Of a stretch of 33,037 nt of DNA, positions 1 to 8,194 are shown piece by piece. Position 1 is the first letter of the stretch, and every line of letters begins with the position of its first letter. Made by a program: the position numbers and the translations under genes. The DNA is from an uncultured Desulfuromonadales bacterium. GTDB lineage: Bacteria; Desulfobacterota; Desulfuromonadia; Desulfuromonadales; Trichloromonadaceae. Location of the stretch: the NCBI GenBank assembly GCA_945787285.1, contig CALZIC010000009.1, positions 1 through 33,037 on the forward strand, read 5' to 3'. The notes beneath the pieces are model-generated. The model was not told the DNA's origin, searched no databases, and saw only the letters and a list, made by a program, of their open reading frames with translations.

Positions 1-30
1 GGCCCCCTAAGCGGGGCCTTTTTTGTTTTT
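1..30 (+). terminator. Rho-independent terminator of the gene left of the window
   Basis: A 6-bp GC stem (GGCCCC at 1-6 with GGGGCC at 13-18) around the loop CTAAGC is followed by TTTTTTGTTTTT. The T tract lies on the plus strand, so it ends a plus-strand transcript entering from the left. The stem may continue outside the window. Confidence 0.75.
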
Positions 31-49
31 ATGACTCTGCCGGCGCGGA

Positions 50-865
50 TTATTTCTCTCCGTGCTGCCTGTCCCCCTGGGTGACGGCAATTCGCAGGTC
101 CCTTAGCTTGGTCTTGATCGCCATGGCATTGGCTGGTCCGATGCGGATCATGATCTTCTGGCCGGCAGAGAGTGCCTCGAGCCGGGAGTCGGCGAACTGG
201 TAGCGGGTGATGTGTTTATTCAGCCGGATGGGTCCATCGACTTCTGGTGCAGCCAGCAGATGGTCGATGACCTCGACCACCCGGTCGTTGAAGTACCGCG
301 AGGGGTATCCCATTTTTTCATAGGCTTCCTGAAACAAGGGGTAGAAGCGGAAGTAAATATCGGTTGCCCTTGTAACATCGATCTTTTCGGCCAGGGCGAT
401 GTACGGTCGGTAGCGTCGATAGTTGGCTGGGTCGATCACTTCGTCGCCCTCTTCTCCCGAGACCTGGAACGATCCTTTTGCCAGGCGAACGGGGATGTGG
501 GCGATGGGTACGTTCTGGTGGGGCAGGGTATCGATCATCAGGACAAAGCGCGGGATGAAGTTGTCGAGGTGAAGAAGTTTTTGCAGGTCGATCCCTTCGA
601 GCAGCTCTGCCAGCGCCTCGCCAATGGTCTGGTCGCTTTTCATCAGCGGTGGAAGGGGCTTTTCCGGTTCGGCGGCCGGAGCCTGCAGGGTCTTTTCCGG
701 GACCGGAAACTGGATGGGCTCCTCGGTGCGGGGCTGGGGCGGAACGATTTCCGGGAGGCCGGTGACCTGCTCCTGGGGTTGCATGCGGGTTTTCCAGTAA
801 ACGACGCCGGCTGCCAGTGCGGCGATGAGGGCGATAATTATCACGGTGAATTTTGAATTTTTCAT
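50..865 (-). CDS. DUF3014 family membrane-anchored protein
   Basis: A 271-residue protein of unknown function. Residues 7-25 form one hydrophobic segment directly after a short basic N-terminus, so it is probably anchored in the inner membrane with the rest in the periplasm. Residues 28-75 are rich in Pro and Glu, as in a linker. The part from about residue 72 matches the DUF3014 pattern as I remember it: a LPPL-x-SD start, then LPR/DTLP-type and RYRPY-type motifs. No catalytic motif is apparent. The start is ATG at 863-865 with only a weak GGGACC ribosome site. It stands alone on the minus strand, about 240 bp downstream of the ABC-class ATPase gene. The family assignment is from memory of family motifs and is fairly secure; the function is not known. 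Confidence 0.8.
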   Translation of the reverse strand: MKNSKFTVIIIALIAALAAGVVYWKTRMQPQEQVTGLPEIVPPQPRTEEPIQFPVPEKTLQAPAAEPEKPLPPLMKSDQTIGEALAELLEGIDLQKLLHLDNFIPRFVLMIDTLPHQNVPIAHIPVRLAKGSFQVSGEEGDEVIDPANYRRYRPYIALAEKIDVTRATDIYFRFYPLFQEAYEKMGYPSRYFNDRVVEVIDHLLAAPEVDGPIRLNKHITRYQFADSRLEALSAGQKIMIRIGPANAMAIKTKLRDLRIAVTQGDRQHGEK

Positions 866-930
866 CGTCCCGGTCCCTGTCGGATAAGAGGAAGGTTCAC
901 CTGGTAAATGGAATGTAAAAACTATAATTA

Positions 931-959
931 ATATTTAAATGAAAGTGGGCTCAAGTCAA
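931..959 (-). promoter_or_regulatory. Possible promoter for the DUF3014 gene
   Basis: On the minus strand, TTGACT (959-954) is followed after 17 bases by AAATAT (936-931), in an AT-rich stretch 65-95 bp upstream of the start. The -35 is good but the -10 matches only three of six consensus bases, so this is tentative. Confidence 0.3.
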
Positions 960-1106
960 GGAGAGATAGGGCGGAAAACAACGCGTGGGCGTTGAACGGC
1001 GCGGCACCGCTGATAGGATCGCCTGTATTTCTCGCTCGGGATTCATCGGGATAATCGTTGTTGTTCTCTCGCTGGCTATTGCGGATATCGCCGATTGCTG
1101 GCCTTT

Positions 1107-2813
1107 TCAGGAGGTTCGGTCATCGTCGGTGGCGCGGATGCGGTTGACGGCGGCGGCGACTTCGAAGAGGCGGGGCAGGGCAAGGTCGCCGGTTTTCCAC
1201 GGAGGCAGGAGGTCCAGGCCGTTTTCCGCAACGTCGCTGAGGGTCTTTTGCAGGCCTTCGGTGAGGGAAGCCGTCTTGCCGTGATAGTGCTCGGCGTAGT
1301 GCTTGATTATCAGGCCGATGGCGCGAATTTGACCGCAATCGACCAGCTGCTCCACCTTGGCGAGGTCGATTGTGTGGCGGCCGTAAAGAAGGGTGTCGAG
1401 GCCCCTCGCCTCGATTTTGGCCGGTCTTCGTCCCAGCGCCGGGTTGAGGGCGTCACTGGTGGGTTTGCGGCTCGACTCCAGAACAAAGGGCGGAAGGGAC
1501 TCGGGGATGATCTCCGCGAGGGAGTTTCCGGCCAGCGCTCTGGACTGTTCGGTGACGTCCCGGACAGTGTAGTTGTCGAGCATGATCACGGTGTCGGCAA
1601 TCTCGAGATAGTCCCCAGAGCCGCCCATGACGATCACCGCGGAGATGCCGTGCTCGTGGTAAAGCTCCCGAACCCGGTGGAGCAGGGGGGTGATCGGCTC
1701 CTTGTCGCGGGTGACGAGCTGCTGCATGCGCTGGTCGCGGATCATGAAATTGGTGGCCGAGGTATCTTCGTCGATCAGCAGCACTCGGCATCCGCATTCG
1801 AGGGCTTCGATGATGTTGGCGGCCTGGGATGTCGACCCGCTGGCGTTTTCGGTGGAAAAACGGACGGTGTCGCGGCCGAGGGGGAGGTTGCTGATAAACG
1901 GGCTGATATTGACCTGGCGGATGGCGCGCCCGTCTTCGGCCCGCATCTTGACCGCGGTTGGCACCGTAGCCACCCGTTCGCGGCCGTCGCCGGGGATGTG
2001 GTTGTAGATCCCCCGCTCGAGGGCGTGCAGCAGGGTCGACTTGCCGTGAAAGCCACCGCCGACGATCAGGGTGACCCCGGAGGGGATGGCCATGCCCGCC
2101 ACCTCTCCCGCGTTGGGCAGGGTGACGGTCCGGGTCAGGCTCGGCGGACTTTTAAACGGGATGACTTTCGAGGTGAGGGGGCGGTCATCGATGCCGGTCC
2201 GGCGCGGCAGCAGAGAACCGTTGGACACAAAGCTGACCAGGTTGTGTTGGTCGAGCCAGTTTCGCAGATACTCCTGGTCTTCGGCCGATTCGACGTGGCT
2301 GCGGGCGGCCTGTCCGTCGAGATGAACAAAAAAAAGCCCTCGGCTGACCACCTCGGGGATCTCCCGCAGCAGCATCGCCTCGGCCTCCCTCGCTCGTATC
2401 GTTCGTCCTGCCGCGGGGAGTCCGATGGTCAGCCGGGCTTCGACCCCACTGTCGTCGACGAGCACCGCATTGCGCCGCAGAATCTGCTGTCCACTGGTGG
2501 CAATGGCGACTTCACCACTTTTGCCGATGCCGCGCCCCCCCTTGACGCAGCAGCCGATCGCGGCAGCCAGGGCCCGCCCGAGAAAGTCCTCCAGGGCGAC
2601 CCGGCGAACCGGGGTTTTCCAGAGGGCGTTGGGGAGGCCGGCTTGCACGGGGGGGACCTTGATGCTGATCCGCGAGGGGGCGGCGAAAGGGTCTCCCTGC
2701 ACATGGTCGATGGTCAGCCAGAAGCTGCCGAAGTCGTAGCTTCCCTTCAGGTCTTTGTAGGCCTTGTAGCCTCGGCCGTCGAGGGCCTTGAGGGCCTTCT
2801 GCAGTCGGTCCAT
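1107..2813 (-). CDS. Predicted ABC-class P-loop ATPase (PF09818 type)
   Basis: A 568-residue soluble protein resembling the 'predicted ATPase of the ABC class' family. Residues 252-260 are a Walker A loop (GGGFHGKST). Residues 324-331 (ASGSTSQA) are in the signature position, and 342-350 (CRVLLIDED) are a Walker B motif with adjacent acidic residues. There are no membrane segments and no permease neighbour, so it is not a classic transporter subunit. The cellular role of the family is unknown. The reading frame is open further upstream to a TTG at 2846, but that start has no ribosome site. The ATG at 2811-2813 is preceded by AAGGA five bases away, so I chose it. It is divergent from the acyl-CoA ligase gene. 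Confidence 0.88.
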   Translation of the reverse strand: MDRLQKALKALDGRGYKAYKDLKGSYDFGSFWLTIDHVQGDPFAAPSRISIKVPPVQAGLPNALWKTPVRRVALEDFLGRALAAAIGCCVKGGRGIGKSGEVAIATSGQQILRRNAVLVDDSGVEARLTIGLPAAGRTIRAREAEAMLLREIPEVVSRGLFFVHLDGQAARSHVESAEDQEYLRNWLDQHNLVSFVSNGSLLPRRTGIDDRPLTSKVIPFKSPPSLTRTVTLPNAGEVAGMAIPSGVTLIVGGGFHGKSTLLHALERGIYNHIPGDGRERVATVPTAVKMRAEDGRAIRQVNISPFISNLPLGRDTVRFSTENASGSTSQAANIIEALECGCRVLLIDEDTSATNFMIRDQRMQQLVTRDKEPITPLLHRVRELYHEHGISAVIVMGGSGDYLEIADTVIMLDNYTVRDVTEQSRALAGNSLAEIIPESLPPFVLESSRKPTSDALNPALGRRPAKIEARGLDTLLYGRHTIDLAKVEQLVDCGQIRAIGLIIKHYAEHYHGKTASLTEGLQKTLSDVAENGLDLLPPWKTGDLALPRLFEVAAAVNRIRATDDDRTS

Positions 2814-2968
2814 TGCGATCCTTTTATCGAAAAACGGTTCACTCAAGCATACCAGATTGAAAAAGGGTAATTTTTCATTTCGAACGATGCTATGCCGGTG
2901 TTATGCTGGTTGTCAATGTGAAATCAGCAGGTTGCCCAGATCTATATACCAGAAATCGGAGGATGTCT

Positions 2969-4615
2969 ATGCCGGAGAGTCTAATTCCTCGCACCGAATC
3001 GGCCTACCGCTACCCCCTTTTGATCAAGAATCTGCTGCAGGCTCCTTTGGTTTCGGCCCCGGATCAGGAAATCGTTTACCGGGATAAGCTCCGCTACAAT
3101 TACCGCACCCTTGGCGATCGTATCTGCCGCCTCGCCCACGCCCTGACGGCTCTCGGCGTCCAACCGGGCGATACGGTCGCGGTCATGGACTGGGACAGTC
3201 ACCGCTACCTCGAGTGTTTTTTCGCCGTGCCGATGATCGGTGCGGTGCTGCATACCATCAATGTCCGGCTTTCCCCTGAGCAGATCCTTTTTACCATCGA
3301 CCACGCCGAGGATGACGTTCTGCTCGTCAATAGCGAATTCGTGCCGATTCTCGAGCAGATCAAGGGGCGAATCGACACGGTGAAAAAATATATTCTTCTC
3401 AACGATGAGGACACGACCCCGGCGAGCGGCATCGACTTCACCGGGGAGTATGAAGAGCTTTTGGCCTCGGCCGACGCCGCATTCGATTTTCCCGATTTCG
3501 ATGAAAATACGCGGGCCACAACCTTTTACACCACCGGCACCACAGGACTTCCCAAGGGTGTCTACTTCAGCCACCGCCAGCTGGTGCTCCATACCATGAG
3601 CGCTATCGCCGCCCTCGGCACTTCCCTGTCTCAGGGGCGTTTCCACCGCCAGGATGTGTATATGCCGATTACCCCCATGTTCCACGTTCACGCCTGGGGA
3701 CTGCCGTTTGTCGCGACCGCCATGGGGGTTAAGCAGGTCTACCCGGGGCGCTACGTCCCCGACCACCTGTTGGAGCTGATCGGGAGCGAAGGGGTGACCT
3801 TCTCGCACTGCGTTCCGACCATTCTGCACATGCTTCTCAAGGCCCCGCACAGTTCCAGGTTCGATCTGTCCGGGTGGAAGGTCATCATCGGCGGAGCCAA
3901 CATGTCGCGGGCCCTCTGCCTGGAAGCCACGGCGCGAGGCATCGATGTTTTTACCGGCTACGGCATGTCGGAAACCTGTCCCTTGCTCACCCTGGCGCAC
4001 CTGACCCCTGAAATGCTTCAGGAGGATCAGGACAGCCAGGTCGAGATTCGCTGTAAAACGGGTGTGCCCCTGCCTCTGGTCCATTTGCGGGTGGTCGATG
4101 AAGACGTGAATGATGTCCCTCGTGACGGGCGGAGCAGTGGCGAAATCGTTGTTCGTACCCCCTGGTTGACCCAGGGCTATCTTAAAGACCACCGCAGTTC
4201 GGAAAAACTGTGGGTCGGGGGATGGCTGCACACCAACGATGTGGCCAATATCGATGAACGCGGCTATGTGAAAATTACCGATCGTACCAAGGATGTGATC
4301 AAGATTGGCGGGGAGTGGATTTCGACCCTTGAGCTAGAGGATATCCTCGCGCATCATCCGGCAGTGAGTGAGGTGGCGGTGATCGGCCAGCCTGACGAGC
4401 GCTGGGGAGAGCGCCCCCTGGCCCTGGTCGTTCTCAAACAGGGATTTGAGGGCACGGTAGCCGAGAAGGACTTGCAGCACAACGTCCGCGAATATGCCGA
4501 CAAGGGGGTCGTCTCCAAGCAAGTGGTGCTGCTGAAGGTCCGGTTTGTAGAAACCATCGACAAAACCAGCGTCGGTAAAATCAACAAGGTAGCGTTGCGC
4601 GGCAAATACCTATGA
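2969..4615 (+). CDS. Acyl-CoA ligase (AMP-forming, medium/long-chain type)
   Basis: A 548-residue adenylate-forming enzyme that would activate a fatty acid with ATP and CoA to acyl-CoA in the cytosol. The phosphate-binding loop TTGTTGLPKG is near residue 187. The adenylation motif GYGMSET is near 330, the TDRTKD hinge is in the C-terminal part, and the catalytic lysine region KTSVGKINK is near 532. Length and motifs resemble AlkK-like medium-chain ligases, but the chain length cannot be read from sequence. Two in-frame ATGs compete (2963 and 2969). GGAGG at 2958-2962 touches the first and is six bases from the second, so 2969 is preferred. A thioesterase gene follows 62 bp downstream. The two would make and break the same class of thioester, which suggests balancing of the acyl-CoA pool. 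Confidence 0.9.
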   Translation: MPESLIPRTESAYRYPLLIKNLLQAPLVSAPDQEIVYRDKLRYNYRTLGDRICRLAHALTALGVQPGDTVAVMDWDSHRYLECFFAVPMIGAVLHTINVRLSPEQILFTIDHAEDDVLLVNSEFVPILEQIKGRIDTVKKYILLNDEDTTPASGIDFTGEYEELLASADAAFDFPDFDENTRATTFYTTGTTGLPKGVYFSHRQLVLHTMSAIAALGTSLSQGRFHRQDVYMPITPMFHVHAWGLPFVATAMGVKQVYPGRYVPDHLLELIGSEGVTFSHCVPTILHMLLKAPHSSRFDLSGWKVIIGGANMSRALCLEATARGIDVFTGYGMSETCPLLTLAHLTPEMLQEDQDSQVEIRCKTGVPLPLVHLRVVDEDVNDVPRDGRSSGEIVVRTPWLTQGYLKDHRSSEKLWVGGWLHTNDVANIDERGYVKITDRTKDVIKIGGEWISTLELEDILAHHPAVSEVAVIGQPDERWGERPLALVVLKQGFEGTVAEKDLQHNVREYADKGVVSKQVVLLKVRFVETIDKTSVGKINKVALRGKYL

Positions 4616-4677
4616 CCCAGATTCGCGGGACTTGGGTTCAATAATCTGAATCACAGAGGCCGAAAGGAGAAGGCGCC

Positions 4678-5541
4678 ATGTCGCCGATGATTGCGGATCT
4701 GCTGGAACATCTGACCCTTGAACGTCTGGAGCAAAACCTGTTTCGCGGGGACAGCCGTGAGGTCGGCGGACAGGCCGTTTTCGGGGGGCAGGTGCTGGCA
4801 CAGGCGACGATCGCCGCGGCGATGACGGTCGAGAGCCGGCCCGTCCATTCGCTGCACGGCTATTTTCTGCGCCCCGGCGATCTTCAGTCGCCGATCGTTT
4901 ATGATGTCGACCGCATCCGCGACGGTGGATCGTTCTCCACCCGCAGGGTGGTAGCGATACAGCACGGCCGGGCTATTTTCAATATGTCGGCGTCGTTTCA
5001 TGTTCCCGAGAAGGGGGTCGACCACCAGCTGCCGATGCCGAAGGTGCCGCCTCCCGAGGAGCTGGTCTCGACGACCGAGTTCCGCCGTGGTTTCGTCGAT
5101 CGTTTGCCGCAAAAGCTGCGCGGCGTCCTGTTGCGCGAACGGCCCGTCGAATTCCGCCCCGTGGAGCCACTCGATCCGCTGCAGCCGCCAAAACGGCCGC
5201 CGAAGAAACAGGTGTGGATCCGCGCGGTCGGCTCGCTCCCCGACGATCCGGGAATTCATCAGGCGGTGCTCGCCTACGCTTCGGACTTCAGCCTTCTCAG
5301 CACCGCCTTTTTGCCCCACGGCCTTTCCTTTTTTCAGCGCGAGGTGCGGGCGGTGAGTTTGGATCACGCCATGTGGTTTCACCGCCCGCTGCGGATGGAC
5401 GACTGGCTGCTGTACAGCATGGACAGCCCGTCCTCCTGCGGCGGCCTCGGTTTGGCCAGGGGGTCGATCTTCAGTCGCGATGGGGTTTTGGTGGCTTCGG
5501 TGGCCCAGGAGGGGCTGATCCGGCTTGAGAGTGACCAGTGA
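4678..5541 (+). CDS. tesB: Acyl-CoA thioesterase II, TesB-like
   Basis: A 287-residue double-hotdog thioesterase, close to the 286 residues of E. coli TesB. It would hydrolyse acyl-CoA to free acid and CoA. The first hotdog shows FGGQVLAQA near residue 40 and LHGYFLRPGD near 64. Of the catalytic triad known from E. coli TesB (Asp204, Thr228, Gln278), Asp203 and Gln277 are present and Ser227 replaces the threonine, a conservative change that keeps the hydroxyl. AAGGAG at 4664-4669 is eight bases from the ATG. It lies between the acyl-CoA ligase and the FRG-domain gene, with gaps of 62 and 34 bp, so the three are probably co-transcribed. Confidence 0.92.
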   Translation: MSPMIADLLEHLTLERLEQNLFRGDSREVGGQAVFGGQVLAQATIAAAMTVESRPVHSLHGYFLRPGDLQSPIVYDVDRIRDGGSFSTRRVVAIQHGRAIFNMSASFHVPEKGVDHQLPMPKVPPPEELVSTTEFRRGFVDRLPQKLRGVLLRERPVEFRPVEPLDPLQPPKRPPKKQVWIRAVGSLPDDPGIHQAVLAYASDFSLLSTAFLPHGLSFFQREVRAVSLDHAMWFHRPLRMDDWLLYSMDSPSSCGGLGLARGSIFSRDGVLVASVAQEGLIRLESDQ

Positions 5542-5575
5542 TTGGTGGGCAGGATGATGACCGGGGAGGTGCGAG

Positions 5576-6376
5576 ATGACCGATAACGAGGTGCGTGTCG
5601 ACAGTTGGAACGATTTGCAGGAGGCGCTTTTCAGCGATTCGTGGAGCCCCCACCTCGGGCGATTCCGATCGCGAAATGCGTTTCGAGGGCTTTCCGACGC
5701 CCGCTATCCGCTGGAGACGACCTTGATCCGTCTCGGCGGGAATTTTGTCAATATCGAACGCCATATCCTGCGGAATTTTAAAAAATACGCCCATCGCAAC
5801 GTCGCCGAGGGGGATACCTTCTGGCACTGGCTTTCGGTGGCGCAGCATTTCGGCCTGCCGACCCGGCTGCTCGACTGGACCTATTCCCCCTTTGTGGCCT
5901 TGCATTTTGCCACCGCCAACATCGAAAAGTTCAATACGGACGGGGTGATCTGGGCCGTGAACTATGTTCAGGCTCATCAGCGCCTGCCCAAGCCGCTTCG
6001 CAGCGCCCTGGAGCGGGAGGGGGCCAATGTCTTTACCGTGGAAATGCTGGTCGATTCGGTGGCTTCCTTTGAAGAACTCGAAGGGATGGGGCGGGAGGAC
6101 TTCGGCCTTTTTTTCGAACCGCCGTCGATGGAAGACCGCATCGTCAACCAGTTCGCCTTTTTTTCGATCATGTCCGACCCGCGCCATTCGGTGGACAGCT
6201 GGTTGAACCAGCACCCCGATGTCTGGCGGCGCATCATCATCCCCGCCGAACTCAAGTGGGAAGTACGTGACAAGCTCGACCAGGCCAACATTACCGAGCG
6301 GGTCCTGTTTCCAGGCCTCGACGGGCTGAGCAGCTGGCTGAAGCGGCATTACAGTCCCAAGCTGGGCGAGTCATGA
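5576..6376 (+). CDS. FRG-domain protein
   Basis: A 266-residue protein whose N-terminal half (about residues 10-130) carries FRG-domain hallmarks. These are an Arg-Gly-Leu motif in the FRGLSDARYPL region and, near residue 90, the strongly conserved QHFGLPTRLLDWT block followed by SPFVALHFA. The domain is named for its Phe-Arg-Gly motif; its biochemical activity is not established. There is no signal peptide or membrane segment. The C-terminal half is not recognised. GGGGAGG at 5563-5569 gives a strong ribosome site six bases from the ATG. It sits 34 bp behind tesB and faces the NlpC/P60 gene, whose stop is 7 bp away. The nearest genes give no clue to its role. Confidence 0.85.
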   Translation: MTDNEVRVDSWNDLQEALFSDSWSPHLGRFRSRNAFRGLSDARYPLETTLIRLGGNFVNIERHILRNFKKYAHRNVAEGDTFWHWLSVAQHFGLPTRLLDWTYSPFVALHFATANIEKFNTDGVIWAVNYVQAHQRLPKPLRSALEREGANVFTVEMLVDSVASFEELEGMGREDFGLFFEPPSMEDRIVNQFAFFSIMSDPRHSVDSWLNQHPDVWRRIIIPAELKWEVRDKLDQANITERVLFPGLDGLSSWLKRHYSPKLGES

Positions 6377-6383
6377 CCTCGCT

Positions 6384-7172
6384 TTACAGGAAGGTCCGCC
6401 CTCCCATGTAGGTCTTTTTGAAAAAAGGGGTGGAGAGGCTGGCGATGCGGACGGTTTTGCCCTTGCGCGGGGCGTGAATGAAACTGCCGTTGCCGATATA
6501 GATGCCGACGTGGGAGACGCGCTTGCCGCCGTTGGTGGCGAAGAAGACCAGGTCCCCTTTTTTGAGGTCGGACTTCGGCACATTACGGCCGGCTTTAAAC
6601 TGGTCGCGCGAAACACGGGGGAGGTTGAGGCCATTGAGCCGGTAGACGACCAGGGTCAGGCCGCTGCAGTCGAAGCCCCCTTGGGCGGTGGTCCCTCCCC
6701 AGCGGTAGGGGATGCCGAGGTAGCGGTGGGCGGTGGAGACAAGTTCACGGCGAAGGTCTCCGTTGCCGGTGCGCGCAATTCTGGCCGCCGTGTGTTCTTC
6801 GGGAAGAACGATGAAAAAAGTATCGATATCCCCCCGGCCCTGAAGTCTTTCGGCCTCTGCGCGGGCTGCCGAATAGGTGGCATGATTGCCGAAGCGAACC
6901 TTGTACAGCCCCGATACGTGCAGAAAATGATAGGCATCGATCCCCTGGCTCTGCAGCTTTTCCTGCAGCCGAAGAGCGTAGTCAGGCCGGGAAAAGGCTC
7001 CGACCTGAATGGTGTATCCCAGTTTTTGAAGCTGGGAGGGCGTTTCAGCAGGGGGCGTCAGAAGAGTGCCTGCAGGGTCGGCCGCCCGCCTTGTGGGGGC
7101 GGAGCAGGCGGTTATCAGCAGGCAGCTGACCAGGACAACTTGAAGGAATCGGGTTTTGTGCAGGATGGTCAT
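6384..7172 (-). CDS. SPOR-NlpC/P60 lipoprotein, probable peptidoglycan endopeptidase
   Basis: A 262-residue lipoprotein likely to cut peptide stems of peptidoglycan in the periplasm. The signal peptide ends in a lipobox (ITAC, lipidated Cys23). Residues 52-125 form a SPOR-type repeat (YTIQVGAF start, GLYKVRFG middle) that in other proteins binds denuded glycan strands. The NlpC/P60 domain runs from about 140 to 262. Its nucleophile is Cys169 in the DCSGL motif, with His221 in SHVGIY and His233 in IHAP completing the expected catalytic set. The order SPOR then NlpC/P60 suggests a septum- or glycan-targeted hydrolase. The start is ATG 7170-7172, with only a weak GAGACGGA ribosome site. It is monocistronic and convergent with the FRG gene. 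Confidence 0.9.
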   Translation of the reverse strand: MTILHKTRFLQVVLVSCLLITACSAPTRRAADPAGTLLTPPAETPSQLQKLGYTIQVGAFSRPDYALRLQEKLQSQGIDAYHFLHVSGLYKVRFGNHATYSAARAEAERLQGRGDIDTFFIVLPEEHTAARIARTGNGDLRRELVSTAHRYLGIPYRWGGTTAQGGFDCSGLTLVVYRLNGLNLPRVSRDQFKAGRNVPKSDLKKGDLVFFATNGGKRVSHVGIYIGNGSFIHAPRKGKTVRIASLSTPFFKKTYMGGRTFL

Positions 7173-7288
7173 TCCGTCTCGCCAATCGAGTTAGCCGCCG
7201 TCCGAAACCCTCGGGTGGCATGTGTTTGGGGGCGCTGCAAGTTCAGCTACGGTAACACAGGGGGCCGCGGCGGGACAAGGGCACAAGG

Positions 7289-7317
7289 TTGACCGGTGCG
7301 CGAAGGGGTGATAGATT
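7289..7317 (+). promoter_or_regulatory. Sigma-70-type promoter for the RelE-like/MazG-like pair
   Basis: TTGACC (7289-7294), a 17-base spacer and TAGATT (7312-7317). It lies 36 bp upstream of the ATG at 7353 in an otherwise GC-rich intergenic region. The -35 matches five of six consensus bases and the -10 four of six. Confidence 0.55.
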
Positions 7318-7352
7318 GGCGCTGTCCCACTTTATTGCAATGAGGGAGAGAA

Positions 7353-7703
7353 ATGAGCACACCCTATCGCTACGTTCCCGACCCCCGCTTCAGCCATCGC
7401 CTGGAAAAGATCAAAAAGCACGATCCACCCGGGTATCGCCGCATCGTCGATGTTATCGATCGTCTGCTTCATCATCCCAATGATGCCGACGGCAGGATGG
7501 TGGGGGTGCATCATGGACGCATGAAAAAGTATGTCGGCCGCCGCGACTACCGTCTGATCTACCACTGGTGCGAAGACTGCCGCAAGGAACAGCGCAAGCT
7601 GCAGGAGCAGTGTTCCCACTGCCGACAGGTCGATGACCACAGCGTGATCTTTTTCGACATCTACCACAAAAACGAACTGGCCCATCTCAAGCACATGGCC
7701 TGA
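7353..7703 (+). CDS. RelE/ParE-fold-like protein with a CxxC...CxxC insert
   Basis: A 116-residue protein whose layout follows the RelE/ParE toxin fold. A helical first half (RFSHRLEKI ... IVDVIDRLLHHP) leads to a basic strand (GRMKKYVGRRDYRLIYHW), and VIFFDIYHKNEL closes the sheet. Between the last two strands is an insert with Cys73-X2-Cys76 and Cys87-X2-Cys90, which looks like a zinc knuckle and is not part of a typical RelE. The last strand lacks the usual HR..VY ending. It may be an mRNA-binding or RNase-like protein, but RNase activity cannot be claimed. AGGGAG at 7343-7348 precedes the ATG. The next gene starts 21 bp later, so the two are likely one transcript. Confidence 0.7.
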   Translation: MSTPYRYVPDPRFSHRLEKIKKHDPPGYRRIVDVIDRLLHHPNDADGRMVGVHHGRMKKYVGRRDYRLIYHWCEDCRKEQRKLQEQCSHCRQVDDHSVIFFDIYHKNELAHLKHMA

Positions 7704-7724
7704 GCCGGGCGGAAATGACCGAGA

Positions 7725-7991
7725 ATGAAACACGAAAAGATCTACCGCGCCACTCTTGAAAAGTGGGGGGCGGAGGCCCAGTACGACCAGGCGGTGGAAG
7801 AGTGCGCCGAGTTGATCGCGGCGCTCAAGCATTTCAAGCGCGACCGGGTCGGCGAGGAGGAGATTATTTCCGAACTGGCCGACGTGACCCTGATGGTCGG
7901 CCAGCTGACCTGGATGCTCGGTGCGGAAAAGGTGGAGGCGGCCATCGATGAAAAACTGGCCAAGCTGCAGGGCCTTCTCGATAAAGGCTGA
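7725..7991 (+). CDS. Mini MazG-like protein (all-alpha NTP pyrophosphohydrolase fold)
   Basis: An 88-residue all-alpha protein. It carries the two acidic motifs of the MazG/dUTPase-like superfamily: E26-x-x-E29 (in VEECAELIAALK) and E50-x-x-D53 (in ISELADVTLMVG), which would hold Mg2+ ions. At 88 residues it is a single minimal four-helix unit, shorter than MazG itself. It may clean unusual nucleoside triphosphates, but the substrate cannot be read from the sequence. It follows the RelE-like gene by 21 bp and is ended by a terminator at 8000-8046, so the two genes form a closed two-gene unit. The ribosome site is weak (CCGAGA). Confidence 0.7.
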   Translation: MKHEKIYRATLEKWGAEAQYDQAVEECAELIAALKHFKRDRVGEEEIISELADVTLMVGQLTWMLGAEKVEAAIDEKLAKLQGLLDKG

Positions 7992-7999
7992 GCGTGGCG

Positions 8000-8046
8000 A
8001 TGCCCCTTTGGGGGAAGAGGCCGTGTCGCCGAAGAGGGGCATTTTT
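8000..8046 (+). terminator. Terminator of the RelE-like/MazG-like unit
   Basis: An 8-bp stem, ATGCCCCT (8000-8007) with AGGGGCAT (8035-8042), closes a 27-base loop and is followed by TTTT. It lies 9 bp after the MazG-like stop codon. Confidence 0.7.
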
Positions 8047-8194
8047 CCCTGCCGGCGCGGAGGCTCGATGACATCCTGGCCAAATTCTGACCGGAAATGT
8101 CGGGCCGGATTTCTATCTCGTGTAGTTGCTCGCTCGAGCCAGGACCTTATCGGGGCATATTGTTGCCTGGCGAAGGTGCCAAGGGAGGATTAGA

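Noticed and set aside
2814-2846. Longer form of the ABC-class ATPase from TTG 2846
   Set aside because: No ribosome site precedes the TTG, whereas ATG 2813 has AAGGA at good spacing.
1095-2870. Long plus-strand open frame opposite the ABC-class ATPase
   Set aside because: It is the mirror of a GC-rich real gene. The minus-strand frame has Walker A, signature and Walker B motifs and a ribosome site; the plus frame has none.
5576-7991. FRG protein, RelE-like and MazG-like genes as parts of a defence island
   Set aside because: They are separated by an unrelated cell-wall hydrolase on the other strand, base composition is ordinary, and no known defence effector, integrase or transposase is present.
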